Of a stretch of 64,000 bases of DNA, positions 18,713 through 28,465 are shown piece by piece; position 1 is the stretch's first letter; every line of letters begins with the position of its first letter. The position numbers were made by a program, and so were the translations under genes. The DNA is from Acinetobacter nosocomialis NIPH 2119 (GTDB lineage Bacteria; Pseudomonadota; Gammaproteobacteria; Pseudomonadales; Moraxellaceae), in the NCBI RefSeq assembly GCF_000368085.1, contig NZ_KB849239.1, forward strand, positions 2,580,170 through 2,644,169. Reading direction: 5' to 3'. The notes under the pieces were generated by a model that saw nothing but the letters and a program-made list of their open reading frames with translations, made no database searches and was not told the origin of the DNA.

Positions 18713-20905
18713 ATGAACGATTTGACGCCATATCATGAAGATCAGGAATTAGACAACAACACTTCAGACAATATTCACTTTCGTGATGTTTTAGACCAAT
18801 ATGTGAGCCGTCGTAGCCTCATTACTAAAGCAGCAAGCGGTGCTGTGGCATTAACTTTAGCCTCTACTTTAACGGGCTGTAATGATAATAACGATGACTC
18901 TGGTTCTAATAACGGTGGAACTGCTCCAGTCGATCCAAACAAAAAGCCTGAAAAACTTACCTTTACGCCAGTTGCTAAAAATTTAAATGATATTGTGACC
19001 GTACCAGAAGGTTACGAAGCAAATGTAATTTACGCTTTAGGTGATTCTCTTAATCCTTCTTTTGGTGATTGGGACGATAACAATATTCCATCTGGTCCAA
19101 GCTTCCAGTTTCGCTCAGGTGACTGCCATGATGGTATGCACTATTTTGGTTTAAACACATCAACAAACCGTTTTGATGACACTGTTTCAGCACAAGGTTT
19201 ATTGGTGATGAACCACGAATACATCAACCAAACCTTTCTACACCCTAAAGGTCCAACCAAAGTTGATGGACGCCGCCCAGAAGACGAAGTCATTCGTGAA
19301 ACCAATGCCCATGGGGTTTCTGTAGTTCATATCAAAAAAGACCCTGCTACTCAAAAAGTCGAGGTTGTAAAAAACTCTATTTTTAATAGACGTATTACAG
19401 GTTCTACAGTCATGGACTTTGCTGGTGCCGCGGCAGGATCCAACTTACTTTCGACGCGTTTTTCGCCTGCTGGCCGCCAGACTCGTGGTACACACAACAA
19501 CTGTGGTAATGGCTATACACCTTGGGGAACATACTTAACCACGGAAGAAAACTTCATTGGTTATTTTGCGCGTAGTACAACTGATGATGCGCTACGTACT
19601 CCAGAAGAAATTATTGCTCTTAAACGCTATGGTCTTAAAGCAGGATCAAGCTCTCGCTACGGTTGGGAAACCGCAATTGGTCAAGTAGAGGCGCAAGACC
19701 TATATGACCGCTGGAATGCCGATGTAAAAGCAGCTCAAGCAACTCAAGATTACCGCAATGGACCAAACACATTTGGCTGGATGGTCGAAATTGACCCATT
19801 TGATAATCGCCAAAATCCGGTTAAACGCACATCATTAGGCCGTTTTGCCCATGAAGATAGTGCATGCCGTGCCGTAGCAGGTCAACCAATCGCATTTTAT
19901 ATGGGGGATGACTCTCGTGGCGAATATATCTATAAGTTTGTTTCAACCGCAGTGTGGGACACAAAAGATATAAACGGCGGCTATGCAGCCGGTGACAAAT
20001 ACATGAACTCAGGTAAGTTGTATGTTGCCAAGTTTAATAACGATGGTTCAGGTCAATGGATTGAACTTGCCTACGGTAAAAATGGTTTAAATGAAAGTAA
20101 CACTACCTATCCATTTAAATCTCAGGCAGAGGTAGTCACTTTTGCACGCTTGGCGGCAGATTCAGTCGGAGCAACTAAAATGGATCGCCCAGAGTGGGCT
20201 ACAGTTAACCCAATCAATGGCGAAATCTATGTCACACTTACAAATAACTCAAACCGTGGTAAAGATTACCCTACAGATGCGGCTAACCCTCGTAACTATA
20301 CCGATCTGTATGCAGGCACAAAAGAACAAAAGGGAAATGTGAACGGTCATATCATCCGTTTTAGAGAAGCCGATGACAAAACCACTGCTGAAACCTTCAA
20401 ATGGGATATTTATCTGTTCGGTGCAGAAGCTTCGATGGCTTCAAATATCAATTTGTCAGGCTTAACAGATAATAACGACTTTTCGTCTCCAGATGGGATG
20501 TGGTTTGACCCACGCGGTGTTCTCTGGATTGAAACAGATGACGGCGCTTATACAGATGTCACCAACTGTATGATGCTTGCTGCCCTACCAGGACAAATTG
20601 GTGATGGTGGTGCGGCAACTACTTCAAATGGTCAGCAAACCATAACAGGTGCTAAAGTTACAGACGCAACATTACGCCGTTTCTTAGTTGGACCAAAGCA
20701 ATGTGAAATTACTGGTATTGCCATGACACCTGACTACAAAGCTATTTTCATTAATGTTCAGCATCCTGGTGAAGACTCGGCAAGTTATGCAAAACCAGAA
20801 AGTAACTGGCCTGCCACACAAAAAGATCCAAGCAACAAAACTGCGCGCCCACGTTCGGCAACTGTAGTTATTACCCGTAAAGATGGCGGTGTTATTGCTG
20901 GTTAA
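18713..20905 (+). CDS. phoX: PhoX-family alkaline phosphatase, Tat-exported lipoprotein (second copy)
   Basis: Protein of 730 residues and the more typical PhoX. A cytoplasmic lead of about 38 residues precedes the twin-arginine motif SRRSLITK, the hydrophobic core and a lipobox LTGC. Family segments are all visible: FRSGDCHDGMHYFG, MNHEY, NCGNGYTPWGTYLTTEEN (iron-binding Cys 264 and acidic ligands), and GRFAHEDS. The unusual length before the arginines is common in PhoX. It follows the first copy with its own Pho-type promoter, so the two are tandem paralogues rather than one operon. Confidence 0.9.
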   Translation: MNDLTPYHEDQELDNNTSDNIHFRDVLDQYVSRRSLITKAASGAVALTLASTLTGCNDNNDDSGSNNGGTAPVDPNKKPEKLTFTPVAKNLNDIVTVPEGYEANVIYALGDSLNPSFGDWDDNNIPSGPSFQFRSGDCHDGMHYFGLNTSTNRFDDTVSAQGLLVMNHEYINQTFLHPKGPTKVDGRRPEDEVIRETNAHGVSVVHIKKDPATQKVEVVKNSIFNRRITGSTVMDFAGAAAGSNLLSTRFSPAGRQTRGTHNNCGNGYTPWGTYLTTEENFIGYFARSTTDDALRTPEEIIALKRYGLKAGSSSRYGWETAIGQVEAQDLYDRWNADVKAAQATQDYRNGPNTFGWMVEIDPFDNRQNPVKRTSLGRFAHEDSACRAVAGQPIAFYMGDDSRGEYIYKFVSTAVWDTKDINGGYAAGDKYMNSGKLYVAKFNNDGSGQWIELAYGKNGLNESNTTYPFKSQAEVVTFARLAADSVGATKMDRPEWATVNPINGEIYVTLTNNSNRGKDYPTDAANPRNYTDLYAGTKEQKGNVNGHIIRFREADDKTTAETFKWDIYLFGAEASMASNINLSGLTDNNDFSSPDGMWFDPRGVLWIETDDGAYTDVTNCMMLAALPGQIGDGGAATTSNGQQTITGAKVTDATLRRFLVGPKQCEITGIAMTPDYKAIFINVQHPGEDSASYAKPESNWPATQKDPSNKTARPRSATVVITRKDGGVIAG

Positions 20906-20920
20906 TTGATTTCTTCCTAG

Positions 20921-20951
20921 AAAATGCCGATCAAGTGATCGGCATTCTTTT
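20921..20951. terminator. Bidirectional terminator between phoX and the NRDE gene
   Basis: Arms AAAATGCCGATC and GATCGGCATT with loop AAGT; T-rich on the right and A-rich on the left, so it can serve both converging genes. Confidence 0.85.
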
Positions 20952-21729
20952 AACGGTTTAGAGGCACCTGCTGCTGTACAATTTGGCCGCTATGTTCGCC
21001 TTGCTGGGTCTTTTCCAACCAAATCCATTCATTATTGGTCATTCTTAAGAAATTAGAACACCGAGTTCCATATACTGAACTTTGAATAAAAGTCGATGAT
21101 AACAACTCTTCCATTTCTGGTTGAATGCCTGTATTTGGCAACAATGCTGTGGTGACCTTGCGCTCATCTTCTAAAATATCCCACGCTGCATGTTGCAAGC
21201 TTAACTCTTCTGTTTTGTGCTGATGCATAGGCAAGAACTCTTGCGTAAAACGTGTGCGTAAATGTCTGGTTTTCTCCCAGTGATCGGACATTAAACCATT
21301 CGAAACCACATAAACACCGTTGGCTAATACTTGAGGAGCCTCACCACGGTTGCTCATGTAGACCGCTTGATCAGCAGTCCCCATAAACAGGTTAAAACCA
21401 GCAAAGTTCTGTTGCCGTTGTTCTAATTGCTGAGCAAAGCGAATCGGTAATAAATCAGACTCTAAAAAAGCCTGAACCAAATGACCACGAGAAGTTTCAT
21501 ATTGTTTTTTATCACGTCCATCACGAAAATTGGTTAACACAGCCCATCGGCCCTGCGGCGTAACACCCATCCAAGTACCACCCGACTGTAAGTCTTGCCC
21601 TGCAATGATTGGCGTATGTTCCCATTGATGCAACAATGCTGTTGGTCGGTGATAAAACTCATCACGGTTTGAAATCAGACACAAGGGCATATCATCCAGA
21701 ACATGCCATGCTAAAGCCACAATACACAT
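20950..21729 (-). CDS. NRDE (TANGO2-like) family protein
   Basis: Protein of 259 residues beginning MCIVALAW, with the family's NRDE motif at ISNRDEFYHRPT (about residue 22) and GGTWMGVTPQGRWAVLTNFRD (about 55-75). NRDE/TANGO2 proteins share an Ntn-hydrolase-like N-terminus with Cys 2, and eukaryotic relatives are linked to heme or lipid metabolism; the bacterial role is not settled. I choose the ATG at 21729 because the family starts at M-C and the 16 extra upstream residues are not conserved-looking. Confidence 0.85.
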   Translation of the reverse strand: MCIVALAWHVLDDMPLCLISNRDEFYHRPTALLHQWEHTPIIAGQDLQSGGTWMGVTPQGRWAVLTNFRDGRDKKQYETSRGHLVQAFLESDLLPIRFAQQLEQRQQNFAGFNLFMGTADQAVYMSNRGEAPQVLANGVYVVSNGLMSDHWEKTRHLRTRFTQEFLPMHQHKTEELSLQHAAWDILEDERKVTTALLPNTGIQPEMEELLSSTFIQSSVYGTRCSNFLRMTNNEWIWLEKTQQGEHSGQIVQQQVPLNR

Positions 21730-21822
21730 TGATTCTTGTTCCCTATGTTTACACATTGAATGTACAACATTTTTCACATCATTCCGCTACAATCTGTCAA
21801 AACGTAAGATCAAGGAGCAGCA

Positions 21823-22641
21823 ATGCTGACCTATCCTAATATCGATCCGGTCGCAATACATCTAGGGCCTCTTCAAGTCCATTGGTATGGACTCATGTAT
21901 TTATTGGCATTTTTATGTGCTTGGGGACTCGCTTCCTACCGTGCCAAACAGCGTGATGGCTGGACATCGGACATGGTTTCCGATCTGGTGTTTTACGGCG
22001 CCTTAGGGGTTGTACTCGGCGGACGTATCGGCTATGTACTTTTCTATGAGTTTGATAAATTCCTGGAAAACCCGATCTGGCTCTTCCAAGTCTGGACAGG
22101 TGGTATGAGCTTCCACGGCGGCTTCTTAGGCGTCATGATTGCAATGCTATTCTGGTGTAAAAAATATCAAAAAACATGGTTCCAGACACTCGACTTTATT
22201 GCCCCTTGTGTACCGACAGGCTTAATGTTTGGACGCTTCGGTAACTTTATTGGTGGAGAATTATATGGTCGTGCGGTTACAGACCCGAATTATCCATTCG
22301 GAATGATTTTCCCAACCGACCCATTACATTTAGTTCGTCACCCTTCTCAAATTTATCAAGCGCTTTGTGAAGGCCTAATTCTATTCATTGTTTTGTGGTG
22401 GTTTAGCTCAAAACCACGCCCACGCATGGCCGTATCTGCCCTATTTTTAATGGGTTATGGTGTTGCACGCTTTGTGATGGAATTCTTCCGTCAACCAGAT
22501 GCTGACCAAGGTTTTATCTTGTTTGGTTGGATGACGAAAGGACAAATCCTCACCGTTCCAATGCTACTCATTGGCCTTTGGATGATGTGGTATGCCTACC
22601 AAAAGAAAATTTATGACTGGGGCCCTCAAAAGAACAGTTAA
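21823..22641 (+). CDS. lgt: Prolipoprotein diacylglyceryl transferase
   Basis: Inner-membrane enzyme of 272 residues that moves diacylglycerol from phosphatidylglycerol to the lipobox Cys of lipoproteins, the first step of their maturation. Seven membrane helices are visible. The family signature GRFGNFIGGELYGR is near residue 145, and the N-terminal HWYGLMY contains the conserved His-Trp-Tyr-Gly. AAGGAG precedes the ATG. A terminator follows. Confidence 0.96.
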   Translation: MLTYPNIDPVAIHLGPLQVHWYGLMYLLAFLCAWGLASYRAKQRDGWTSDMVSDLVFYGALGVVLGGRIGYVLFYEFDKFLENPIWLFQVWTGGMSFHGGFLGVMIAMLFWCKKYQKTWFQTLDFIAPCVPTGLMFGRFGNFIGGELYGRAVTDPNYPFGMIFPTDPLHLVRHPSQIYQALCEGLILFIVLWWFSSKPRPRMAVSALFLMGYGVARFVMEFFRQPDADQGFILFGWMTKGQILTVPMLLIGLWMMWYAYQKKIYDWGPQKNS

Positions 22642-22651
22642 CATCTAAATC

Positions 22652-22676
22652 AGAGGAGTTTCGGCTCCTCTTTTTT
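22652..22676 (+). terminator. Terminator after lgt
   Basis: GAGGAG and CTCCTC arms with loop TTTCGG, followed by six T. Confidence 0.9.
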
Positions 22677-22714
22677 ATGCTACAGTTTTTATCTCCCAAG
22701 TAAGAAGATTCGCC

Positions 22715-23074
22715 ATGCTGGAATTCTGGTTTAACAAGCAAGTCCCGACTTTTAAAAAATTAATGATCTTAATTATTACCCTCTTAATCTGTATTGGGTT
22801 ATATCAATATCAACCATTGCCCTTAGATACTATTTTAATGTTTACAGGAACTGGGGTTATTTTTTTAATCTGCCGTTACTTTAAATTGCATTTTGCTCAA
22901 AGTAACCCGACTGGTTTACTTTACCGCCTATTTACGTGGGTGCCTATTGCCCTCTTGTTTGCACTTATTTTTGTAAAAACCATGCCTAACTTGTTGATCT
23001 GGGGCGTCCAAGGCATTGCATTTATGGCACTTGCTGCTTTTATTTTTTCACCACAATCGTTATTTAACAAATAG
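22715..23074 (+). CDS. Small membrane protein of unknown function
   Basis: Protein of 119 residues with four hydrophobic segments and almost no soluble part. The N-terminus MLEFWFNKQVPTFKKLMILI resembles that of the next gene (MLAYWYNAPRHIKLIFII), and both continue with a Gln-Pro-Leu segment, so the two are probably old tandem duplicates. I recognise no family. It lies between the lgt terminator and its sister gene, 11 bp before it. Confidence 0.6.
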   Translation: MLEFWFNKQVPTFKKLMILIITLLICIGLYQYQPLPLDTILMFTGTGVIFLICRYFKLHFAQSNPTGLLYRLFTWVPIALLFALIFVKTMPNLLIWGVQGIAFMALAAFIFSPQSLFNK

Positions 23075-23085
23075 GCTCATTTTTT

Positions 23086-23448
23086 ATGTTGGCTTATTGG
23101 TATAACGCACCACGTCACATCAAACTCATCTTTATTATTGTCGTTTGTGCTGCAATTTATGCAGCCAATCAAGTTCAGCCTTTATCGTCGACTTACACTA
23201 TTCTGAGCCTCGTGTTAGGGTTCGGGCTTCATTTCGGGCAATATTTACAAACAAAAATTCCAGAGCACAGCTCATATAAATCTAAACTCCAGTTTCTGCT
23301 TGGAATTTACCCTCTCATTATTGTTGTTATTGTGATGTGGTTACTGCCCCCTCAACACAATTGGATCGCAACAATACAAGCTTTAGGCTTTGTACTGGTT
23401 GGATTTTTTCTTGTTTCAATTTATCAAAATCGTGCCAAGCGTTTTTAA
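23086..23448 (+). CDS. Small membrane protein, sister of the preceding gene
   Basis: Protein of 120 residues with four hydrophobic segments, same length, layout and N-terminal pattern (aromatic pair, basic residues, first helix, then QVQPLSS) as the gene 11 bp upstream. No known family recognised. The two genes probably form one transcript that ends before thyA. Confidence 0.6.
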   Translation: MLAYWYNAPRHIKLIFIIVVCAAIYAANQVQPLSSTYTILSLVLGFGLHFGQYLQTKIPEHSSYKSKLQFLLGIYPLIIVVIVMWLLPPQHNWIATIQALGFVLVGFFLVSIYQNRAKRF

Positions 23449-23565
23449 GCATAAAGTTTAGCTCGTTTTTACTATTCCTAAAGCATGCTATTATCTTCCA
23501 CGGTTTATTGATCCATGAACCGTCTCCCTTTTATTTTATGGAATTAATCCGAACTCGAGAGTGTT

Positions 23566-24408
23566 ATGCGTGCATATTTAGACCTTCTACAACATATCCT
23601 TGATAATGGCGGTGACAAAGGCGACCGTACAGGCACAGGAACCCGTTCTGTATTTGGTCATCAAATGCGTTTTGATCTCTCTAAGGGTTTTCCTTTACTC
23701 ACCACAAAAAAAGTTCACTTTCGTTCTATCGTGATTGAGTTACTTTGGTTCTTAAAAGGCGATACTAACGTTAAGTACTTACAAGACAATAAAGTCACCA
23801 TTTGGGATGAATGGGCAACAGCAGAACAAACTGCCCGTTTCGGCCGCCCAGAACATGAACTTGGTCCAGTTTATGGCCATCAATGGCGTAATTTCGGCGC
23901 AACCAAAAATGCCGATGGTACTTATAACCAAGATGGTTTTGACCAAATTAAATGGTTAATTAATGAAATTAAAACCAACCCAAATTCACGCCGCTTAATT
24001 GTCTCTGGCTGGAATCCAAATGAGGCAGGACAAGTTGCATTACCGCCTTGCCATACACTCTTCCAATTTTTTGTACAAGACAACAAGTTGTCATGCCAGC
24101 TTTATCAACGTAGTGCTGACGTATTCTTAGGCGTGCCATTTAATATTGCCAGCTATGCCCTACTCACCCATATGATTGCTCAGGTGTGTGGCTTAGGTGT
24201 TGGTGATTTTGTTTGGACAGGTGGCGATACGCATCTTTACGCAAACCATTTTGAACAGGCAAAACTACAATTGACGCGTGAGCCATTACCACTTTGCCAA
24301 TTAAAACTTAATCCGGAAGTTAAAGATATTTTCGACTTTAAATTTGAAGATATCGAGATTGTAGGCTACGAGTCACATCCGGCAATTAAAGCACCAGTTG
24401 CAGTATAA
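23566..24408 (+). CDS. thyA: Thymidylate synthase
   Basis: Enzyme of 280 residues that methylates dUMP to dTMP using methylene-tetrahydrofolate, producing dihydrofolate. The catalytic Cys is in [11 protein letters not shown] and the folate/dUMP segment is [24 protein letters not shown]. The product dihydrofolate is recycled by FolA, encoded 44 bp downstream, so the pair forms a functional unit. Confidence 0.97.
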   Translation: MRAYLDLLQHILDNGGDKGDRTGTGTRSVFGHQMRFDLSKGFPLLTTKKVHFRSIVIELLWFLKGDTNVKYLQDNKVTIWDEWATAEQTARFGRPEHELGPVYGHQWRNFGATKNADGTYNQDGFDQIKWLINEIKTNPNSRRLIVSGWNPNEAGQVALPPCHTLFQFFVQDNKLSCQLYQRSADVFLGVPFNIASYALLTHMIAQVCGLGVGDFVWTGGDTHLYANHFEQAKLQLTREPLPLCQLKLNPEVKDIFDFKFEDIEIVGYESHPAIKAPVAV

Positions 24409-24452
24409 CGACGGCTTAAATTTCATTAGATTACGGTTTAGAGAATAAAATT

Positions 24453-24962
24453 ATGGCATGGCAAAATGTAGAAGTTGTCCACGTTGTCGCAATGGACAAA
24501 AATCACTGTATTGGTAAAGGCAATGCGTTGCCATGGCATATCTCTGCCGACTTAAAACACTTTAAAGAAATCACACAAGGTGGTGTGGTGATCATGGGCC
24601 GCAAAACCCTTGAGTCTATGGGCCGTGCTCTACCGAACCGTGTGAACTGGGTAATTACCCGTGACATTAACTGGCATTTTGACGGCGTAAAAATTGCGTA
24701 TTCAATTGAAGATGCTTTAAATGCTGCTTTAGAAGATGCCAAAAACACCGAAAAGCAAGCTTTATTCATTATTGGTGGTGGCGAAATCTTTAAGCAAACC
24801 TTGTCAATTGCAGACCGTCTTGAGCTCACTCATGTTGACTTAGATGTACAAGGTGATGCACATTATCCAACTATACCGAGTGAATTTCATAAAACTGCAA
24901 GCGAACAGCAAGTAGATGAAAAATCAGGAACTTCATTCGAATTTGCCACTTATAAAAAATAA
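24453..24962 (+). CDS. folA: Dihydrofolate reductase
   Basis: NADPH-dependent reductase of 169 residues that regenerates tetrahydrofolate; the target of trimethoprim. Family motifs are present: GKGNALPWHISADLKHFK (substrate site, with the catalytic acid Asp in ISADLKHF), VIMGRKTLESMGRALPNR (NADPH) and FIIGGGEIFKQ. Length is normal for a chromosomal enzyme. The next gene begins 15 bp after its stop. Confidence 0.96.
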   Translation: MAWQNVEVVHVVAMDKNHCIGKGNALPWHISADLKHFKEITQGGVVIMGRKTLESMGRALPNRVNWVITRDINWHFDGVKIAYSIEDALNAALEDAKNTEKQALFIIGGGEIFKQTLSIADRLELTHVDLDVQGDAHYPTIPSEFHKTASEQQVDEKSGTSFEFATYKK

Positions 24963-24976
24963 TTTTCTGGTCGCCT

Positions 24977-26032
24977 ATGCACAATATCGGAACGCGTGAA
25001 TTTATTATCACCCTCGCTTTCGGCGCTTTACATAGTTTATTCACGTTGTTTATTGTGCTTTCCAGCATTTGGGTATGCTTAGCCTTATGGGTGCAACAAC
25101 CTTTTGGCTGGTTAGGCAGCCGTATTATTATCGGCATATGGATTGCTTTTGCTTTAAGTATGGCAGGCTTATATTTCAATGGACATATCATTAGCCGTCG
25201 TACAGACGTTTTAATCTACCTGTTAGCTTTTGCCTGCTCTTTGGTTTGGTACTTTTCGATTACAGCACGTCAAGACCGTGACTGGAACCCTGAAGTTGCC
25301 AATATGTTAAGTTACGAAAAACACGGCGATGTTATTACCTTGCATAATGTCCGTAACTTCAACTGGCATCCAGATGGAACCTATGATGTCCGCTGGGAAA
25401 CCCGTACTTTTGATCTAAACCAGTTAAATGGCATAAATATCATTACCTCTTATTGGATGGGGCCACAAATTGCCCATACACTGGTCAGTTTCGAATTTAA
25501 AAATCAACAACCTTTAGTTTTTTCCATCGAAATACGAAAAGAAAAGACTGAAGAGTTTTCAGCAATTGGTGGTTTTTTTAGAAAATATGAACTGAGCTTA
25601 ATTGCATCTGATGAAAAAGATATTGTCTACACACGTAGCAACATTCGTAAAGAGCAAGTTTATAATTTCCCGGTCAATATGCCTCGCTCTGAACAAAAAG
25701 CACTATTTTTAGAATATCTTAAAAAGTCAGATGAGCTACATGCACAGCCAAAATGGTATAACACCCTCACAAGTAATTGCACAACCTTGATTTTTGATAT
25801 GGTTCAAGCCATTAATCCATATCAACTTCCTAAAGATTATCGGTTGATTGCTTCTGGTTACTTACCTAATTATTTATATGATCTTAAAGCACTTAATCAA
25901 AATATTAGTTTAAAACAGTGGTATCAAATCGCACATATCAATCCACGTACTGAGCATTTTGAACAACTTTCAGATCAGAGTAGTGAACACTTCTCTCAAA
26001 TTGTGCGACAAGGTTTACCCAAAGCTGACTAG
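24977..26032 (+). CDS. DUF4105 membrane protein
   Basis: Protein of 351 residues. Three hydrophobic helices occupy about residues 10-95, and the rest is a soluble domain, probably periplasmic, of the DUF4105 type. NCTTLIFDM (about 262) resembles the Cys-containing segment of papain-like NlpC/P60 folds, which DUF4105 is thought to resemble; activity is unproven. It follows folA closely without a clear ribosome binding site, so it may depend on folA translation. Confidence 0.75.
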   Translation: MHNIGTREFIITLAFGALHSLFTLFIVLSSIWVCLALWVQQPFGWLGSRIIIGIWIAFALSMAGLYFNGHIISRRTDVLIYLLAFACSLVWYFSITARQDRDWNPEVANMLSYEKHGDVITLHNVRNFNWHPDGTYDVRWETRTFDLNQLNGINIITSYWMGPQIAHTLVSFEFKNQQPLVFSIEIRKEKTEEFSAIGGFFRKYELSLIASDEKDIVYTRSNIRKEQVYNFPVNMPRSEQKALFLEYLKKSDELHAQPKWYNTLTSNCTTLIFDMVQAINPYQLPKDYRLIASGYLPNYLYDLKALNQNISLKQWYQIAHINPRTEHFEQLSDQSSEHFSQIVRQGLPKAD

Positions 26033-26180
26033 AGTCTGCTTGATATTTTATAGGCTCATTTTCGCCAAATATTAGAAGAATACTTTGATAGCATTGAATA
26101 TGATCTGCAAAAATTACAAAGTAATTTCAAAACTTATTCAATTTGTAAATTAACCAGTTTTCTAATAAAGGAAAATAATC

Positions 26181-26678
26181 ATGACAGAAAAAATTACACC
26201 ATTTAGTATTTCTAAAGTATTTAATGCACCCCGTGATCTTGTATTCAAGGTACATACTGATATTAATCACTTACAAAATTGGATGAGTCCAAAAAATTTT
26301 AAAATCATTCATACCTTAATGGATTTTAGAGTTGGGGGAACTTATCACTATGGATTAGAAGGACCCGATGGAACACAAATGTGGGGTAAGCAAGTGTTTC
26401 GTGAGATTGTACCTAATGAGCGATTAACGTTTATTCAATCTTTTTCAGACAAAGACGGTAACAACACACGACACCCTATGTCACCGACATGGCCATTAGA
26501 AATGTTAGCAACCACAACTTTTGAAGATATTGATAATAAAACAAAAGTCACAATTACTTGGCAACCGTGGAACTCTGACGATATTGGTAACTCAACTTTT
26601 GATTCTGCACGCGATGGAATGACGCAAGGATTTAATGGAACATTCTCCAATTTAGAAGCTTATTTAAAAACCCTTTAA
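26181..26678 (+). CDS. SRPBCC (AHSA1-like) family protein
   Basis: Protein of 165 residues with the START/Bet v1-like fold. The N-terminal VFNAPRDLVFKVHTD and the W-x-x-P pattern LQNWMSPKNF are typical of AHSA1-type (activator of Hsp90-like) members, which bind hydrophobic ligands. No catalytic motif can be assigned. AAGGAAAA precedes the ATG. It appears to be a single gene. Confidence 0.8.
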   Translation: MTEKITPFSISKVFNAPRDLVFKVHTDINHLQNWMSPKNFKIIHTLMDFRVGGTYHYGLEGPDGTQMWGKQVFREIVPNERLTFIQSFSDKDGNNTRHPMSPTWPLEMLATTTFEDIDNKTKVTITWQPWNSDDIGNSTFDSARDGMTQGFNGTFSNLEAYLKTL

Positions 26679-26813
26679 ATATAGAGGATCTGTTGGTGGC
26701 TATCGAAAACTAAATAAGTTATTCTCTTTTTCTTTACTTTTTTATACACGCTTTACTTTGTAATCTAGATAGATAGATCCTATTGTAATAGGCAGGAAAT
26801 AGAGGGAAAAACA

Positions 26814-27338
26814 ATGCAACAGGCATTATTTGGTGGCGGCTGTTTTTGGTGCGTCGAAGCTGTATTTTTACAAATACGTGGTGTAGAAAAAGTAACAAGT
26901 GGTTATGCTGGTGGACATACAACTCAGCCAACTTATGAGCAAGTATGTCAAGGTGACACTCAACATGCTGAAGTAGTTCTCATCGACTTTGATGAACAAC
27001 AAGTTACATATTCTCAGTTACTTGATGTGTTCTTTGCAACGCATGATCCAACGACCTTAAATCGCCAAGGTAATGATATTGGTACTCAGTACCGCTCTGT
27101 TATTTACTATTTTAATGAAGAGCAAAAACAGGCAGCAGAACACACGATTCAAACGTTAAAAGATGACGATCTTGATATTGTGACTGAGCTGTCTCCTGCC
27201 CCGACATTCTATCCAGCCGAAGAATATCATCAGAATTACTATGCAAAGAATCCTTCACAAGGTTATTGCAACTTTGCGATTCCACCTAAGCTATTAAAGC
27301 TATATAGTAAATTCCAGCATCTAATGAAAGATCAATAA
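26814..27338 (+). CDS. msrA: Peptide methionine-(S)-sulfoxide reductase
   Basis: Repair enzyme of 174 residues that reduces the S epimer of methionine sulfoxide. The catalytic Cys is in [12 protein letters not shown] at residue 10, followed by VTSGYAGG and the C-terminal [12 protein letters not shown]. The resolving Cys is probably in [14 protein letters not shown] lies upstream of the ATG. A bidirectional terminator separates it from exbD. Confidence 0.96.
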   Translation: MQQALFGGGCFWCVEAVFLQIRGVEKVTSGYAGGHTTQPTYEQVCQGDTQHAEVVLIDFDEQQVTYSQLLDVFFATHDPTTLNRQGNDIGTQYRSVIYYFNEEQKQAAEHTIQTLKDDDLDIVTELSPAPTFYPAEEYHQNYYAKNPSQGYCNFAIPPKLLKLYSKFQHLMKDQ

Positions 27339-27345
27339 ATTAGAG

Positions 27346-27382
27346 CAATAAAAAAGCAACCGACTTGGTTGCTTTTTTATTG
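27346..27382. terminator. Bidirectional terminator between msrA and exbD
   Basis: Sixteen-base perfect arms (CAATAAAAAAGCAACC and complement) with loop GACTT; A-run on the left and T-run on the right serve both strands. Confidence 0.92.
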
Positions 27383-27395
27383 AGTAAACTAAATT

Positions 27396-27800
27396 TTAGT
27401 TTTCACTTACAAAGGCAATATCGCTCAGTCCGGCTTCACTGGCGCGAGACATTACCTGAGCTACCATATCGTACTTCGACTCTTTATCAGCACGAAGTTG
27501 AACGGTTGGTTTAACCGCACCTTGACCTGCTTCTTGGAAACGTTTTTGAAGCTCATCAAGACTAATTACTTGAGTATCCCAAGCCACTTCACCATTTGCA
27601 TTGATACTAATCGTAATTGCTTTTGGTGGTGGATCAATAATTTCAGCAGTTGTTTTAGGCAGTGTTAATGGAATCGATGGGTTGGCAACTGTTGCTGTGA
27701 CCAAAAAGATGATCATTAACACCAACATAATGTCGATTAGCGGAATGAGGTTCATCTCATTTATGCCACTATCGTGGTCTTCACCCAATTGAAAAGCCAT
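27396..27800 (-). CDS. exbD: ExbD, proton-channel component of the TonB system
   Basis: Inner-membrane protein of 134 residues: a short cytoplasmic N-terminus, one membrane helix carrying the functional Asp (NLIPLIDIMLVLMIIFLV), and a periplasmic domain. With ExbB it converts proton flow into movement of TonB. Its ATG overlaps the exbB stop (TAATG), so the two are translationally coupled. Confidence 0.92.
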   Translation of the reverse strand: MAFQLGEDHDSGINEMNLIPLIDIMLVLMIIFLVTATVANPSIPLTLPKTTAEIIDPPPKAITISINANGEVAWDTQVISLDELQKRFQEAGQGAVKPTVQLRADKESKYDMVAQVMSRASEAGLSDIAFVSEN

Positions 27801-28420
27801 TAAGCTTGACCTCCAACATAACTTTGCTCTGCAGTTTTAACATCAGACTTTACAGTTGAGTCTTGCTGCAACATGGTGTCGATTAACAAACTGTGTGCTT
27901 GATCTTGTAAATCATGAGCAAGACCACGATTAGCACGTACACAAATGTTATAAGCCAATACCGCAGGAATCGCAACTGCAAGACCAAGACCAGTCATAAT
28001 AAGTGCTTCACCTACTGGTGTAGCCACCTGAGCCAAACCTGCTTGTCCGCTCTTACCTACAGCAACCAGCGCGTGGAAAATACCCCATACCGTACCAAAC
28101 AAACCAACAAATGGTGCAATTGAAGCAATTGTTCCTAAAACAGAAATACCTTTCTCAGCATTGACTTTTTCAGCAGAAATTTGGCGCAATAATGCTTGCT
28201 CTGCAACTGCTTTACGCTGTTCAAAACTCAAAGGCTGTAACTTCGCTTTTAGCGAACTAATAGCTTTAGAGAGTTGAGCATAAGCTTGTTGTTTTAGTTG
28301 GCGAGTCCCCATCAAACGTAAGATGAAAACTGTCCAGGTAGCAATCGACATTGCCAATAAGATGAAATACAGGGTTTTACTCACTGCATCTGCATGTTGC
28401 CAATAGATTGAAAAGTTCAT
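27800..28420 (-). CDS. exbB: ExbB, MotA/TolQ-type subunit of the TonB system
   Basis: Inner-membrane protein of 206 residues with three helices and the MotA/TolQ/ExbB segment (SVLGTIASIAPFVGLFGTV, and GLGLAVAIPAVLAYN). It forms a pentamer around ExbD. It lies between tonB (45 bp upstream) and exbD (overlapping), the usual operon order. Confidence 0.92.
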   Translation of the reverse strand: MNFSIYWQHADAVSKTLYFILLAMSIATWTVFILRLMGTRQLKQQAYAQLSKAISSLKAKLQPLSFEQRKAVAEQALLRQISAEKVNAEKGISVLGTIASIAPFVGLFGTVWGIFHALVAVGKSGQAGLAQVATPVGEALIMTGLGLAVAIPAVLAYNICVRANRGLAHDLQDQAHSLLIDTMLQQDSTVKSDVKTAEQSYVGGQA

Positions 28421-28465
28421 ATTCGAACTCCTGATTAAGGTTAGCCGTTGGGACTCAAATTTCGT

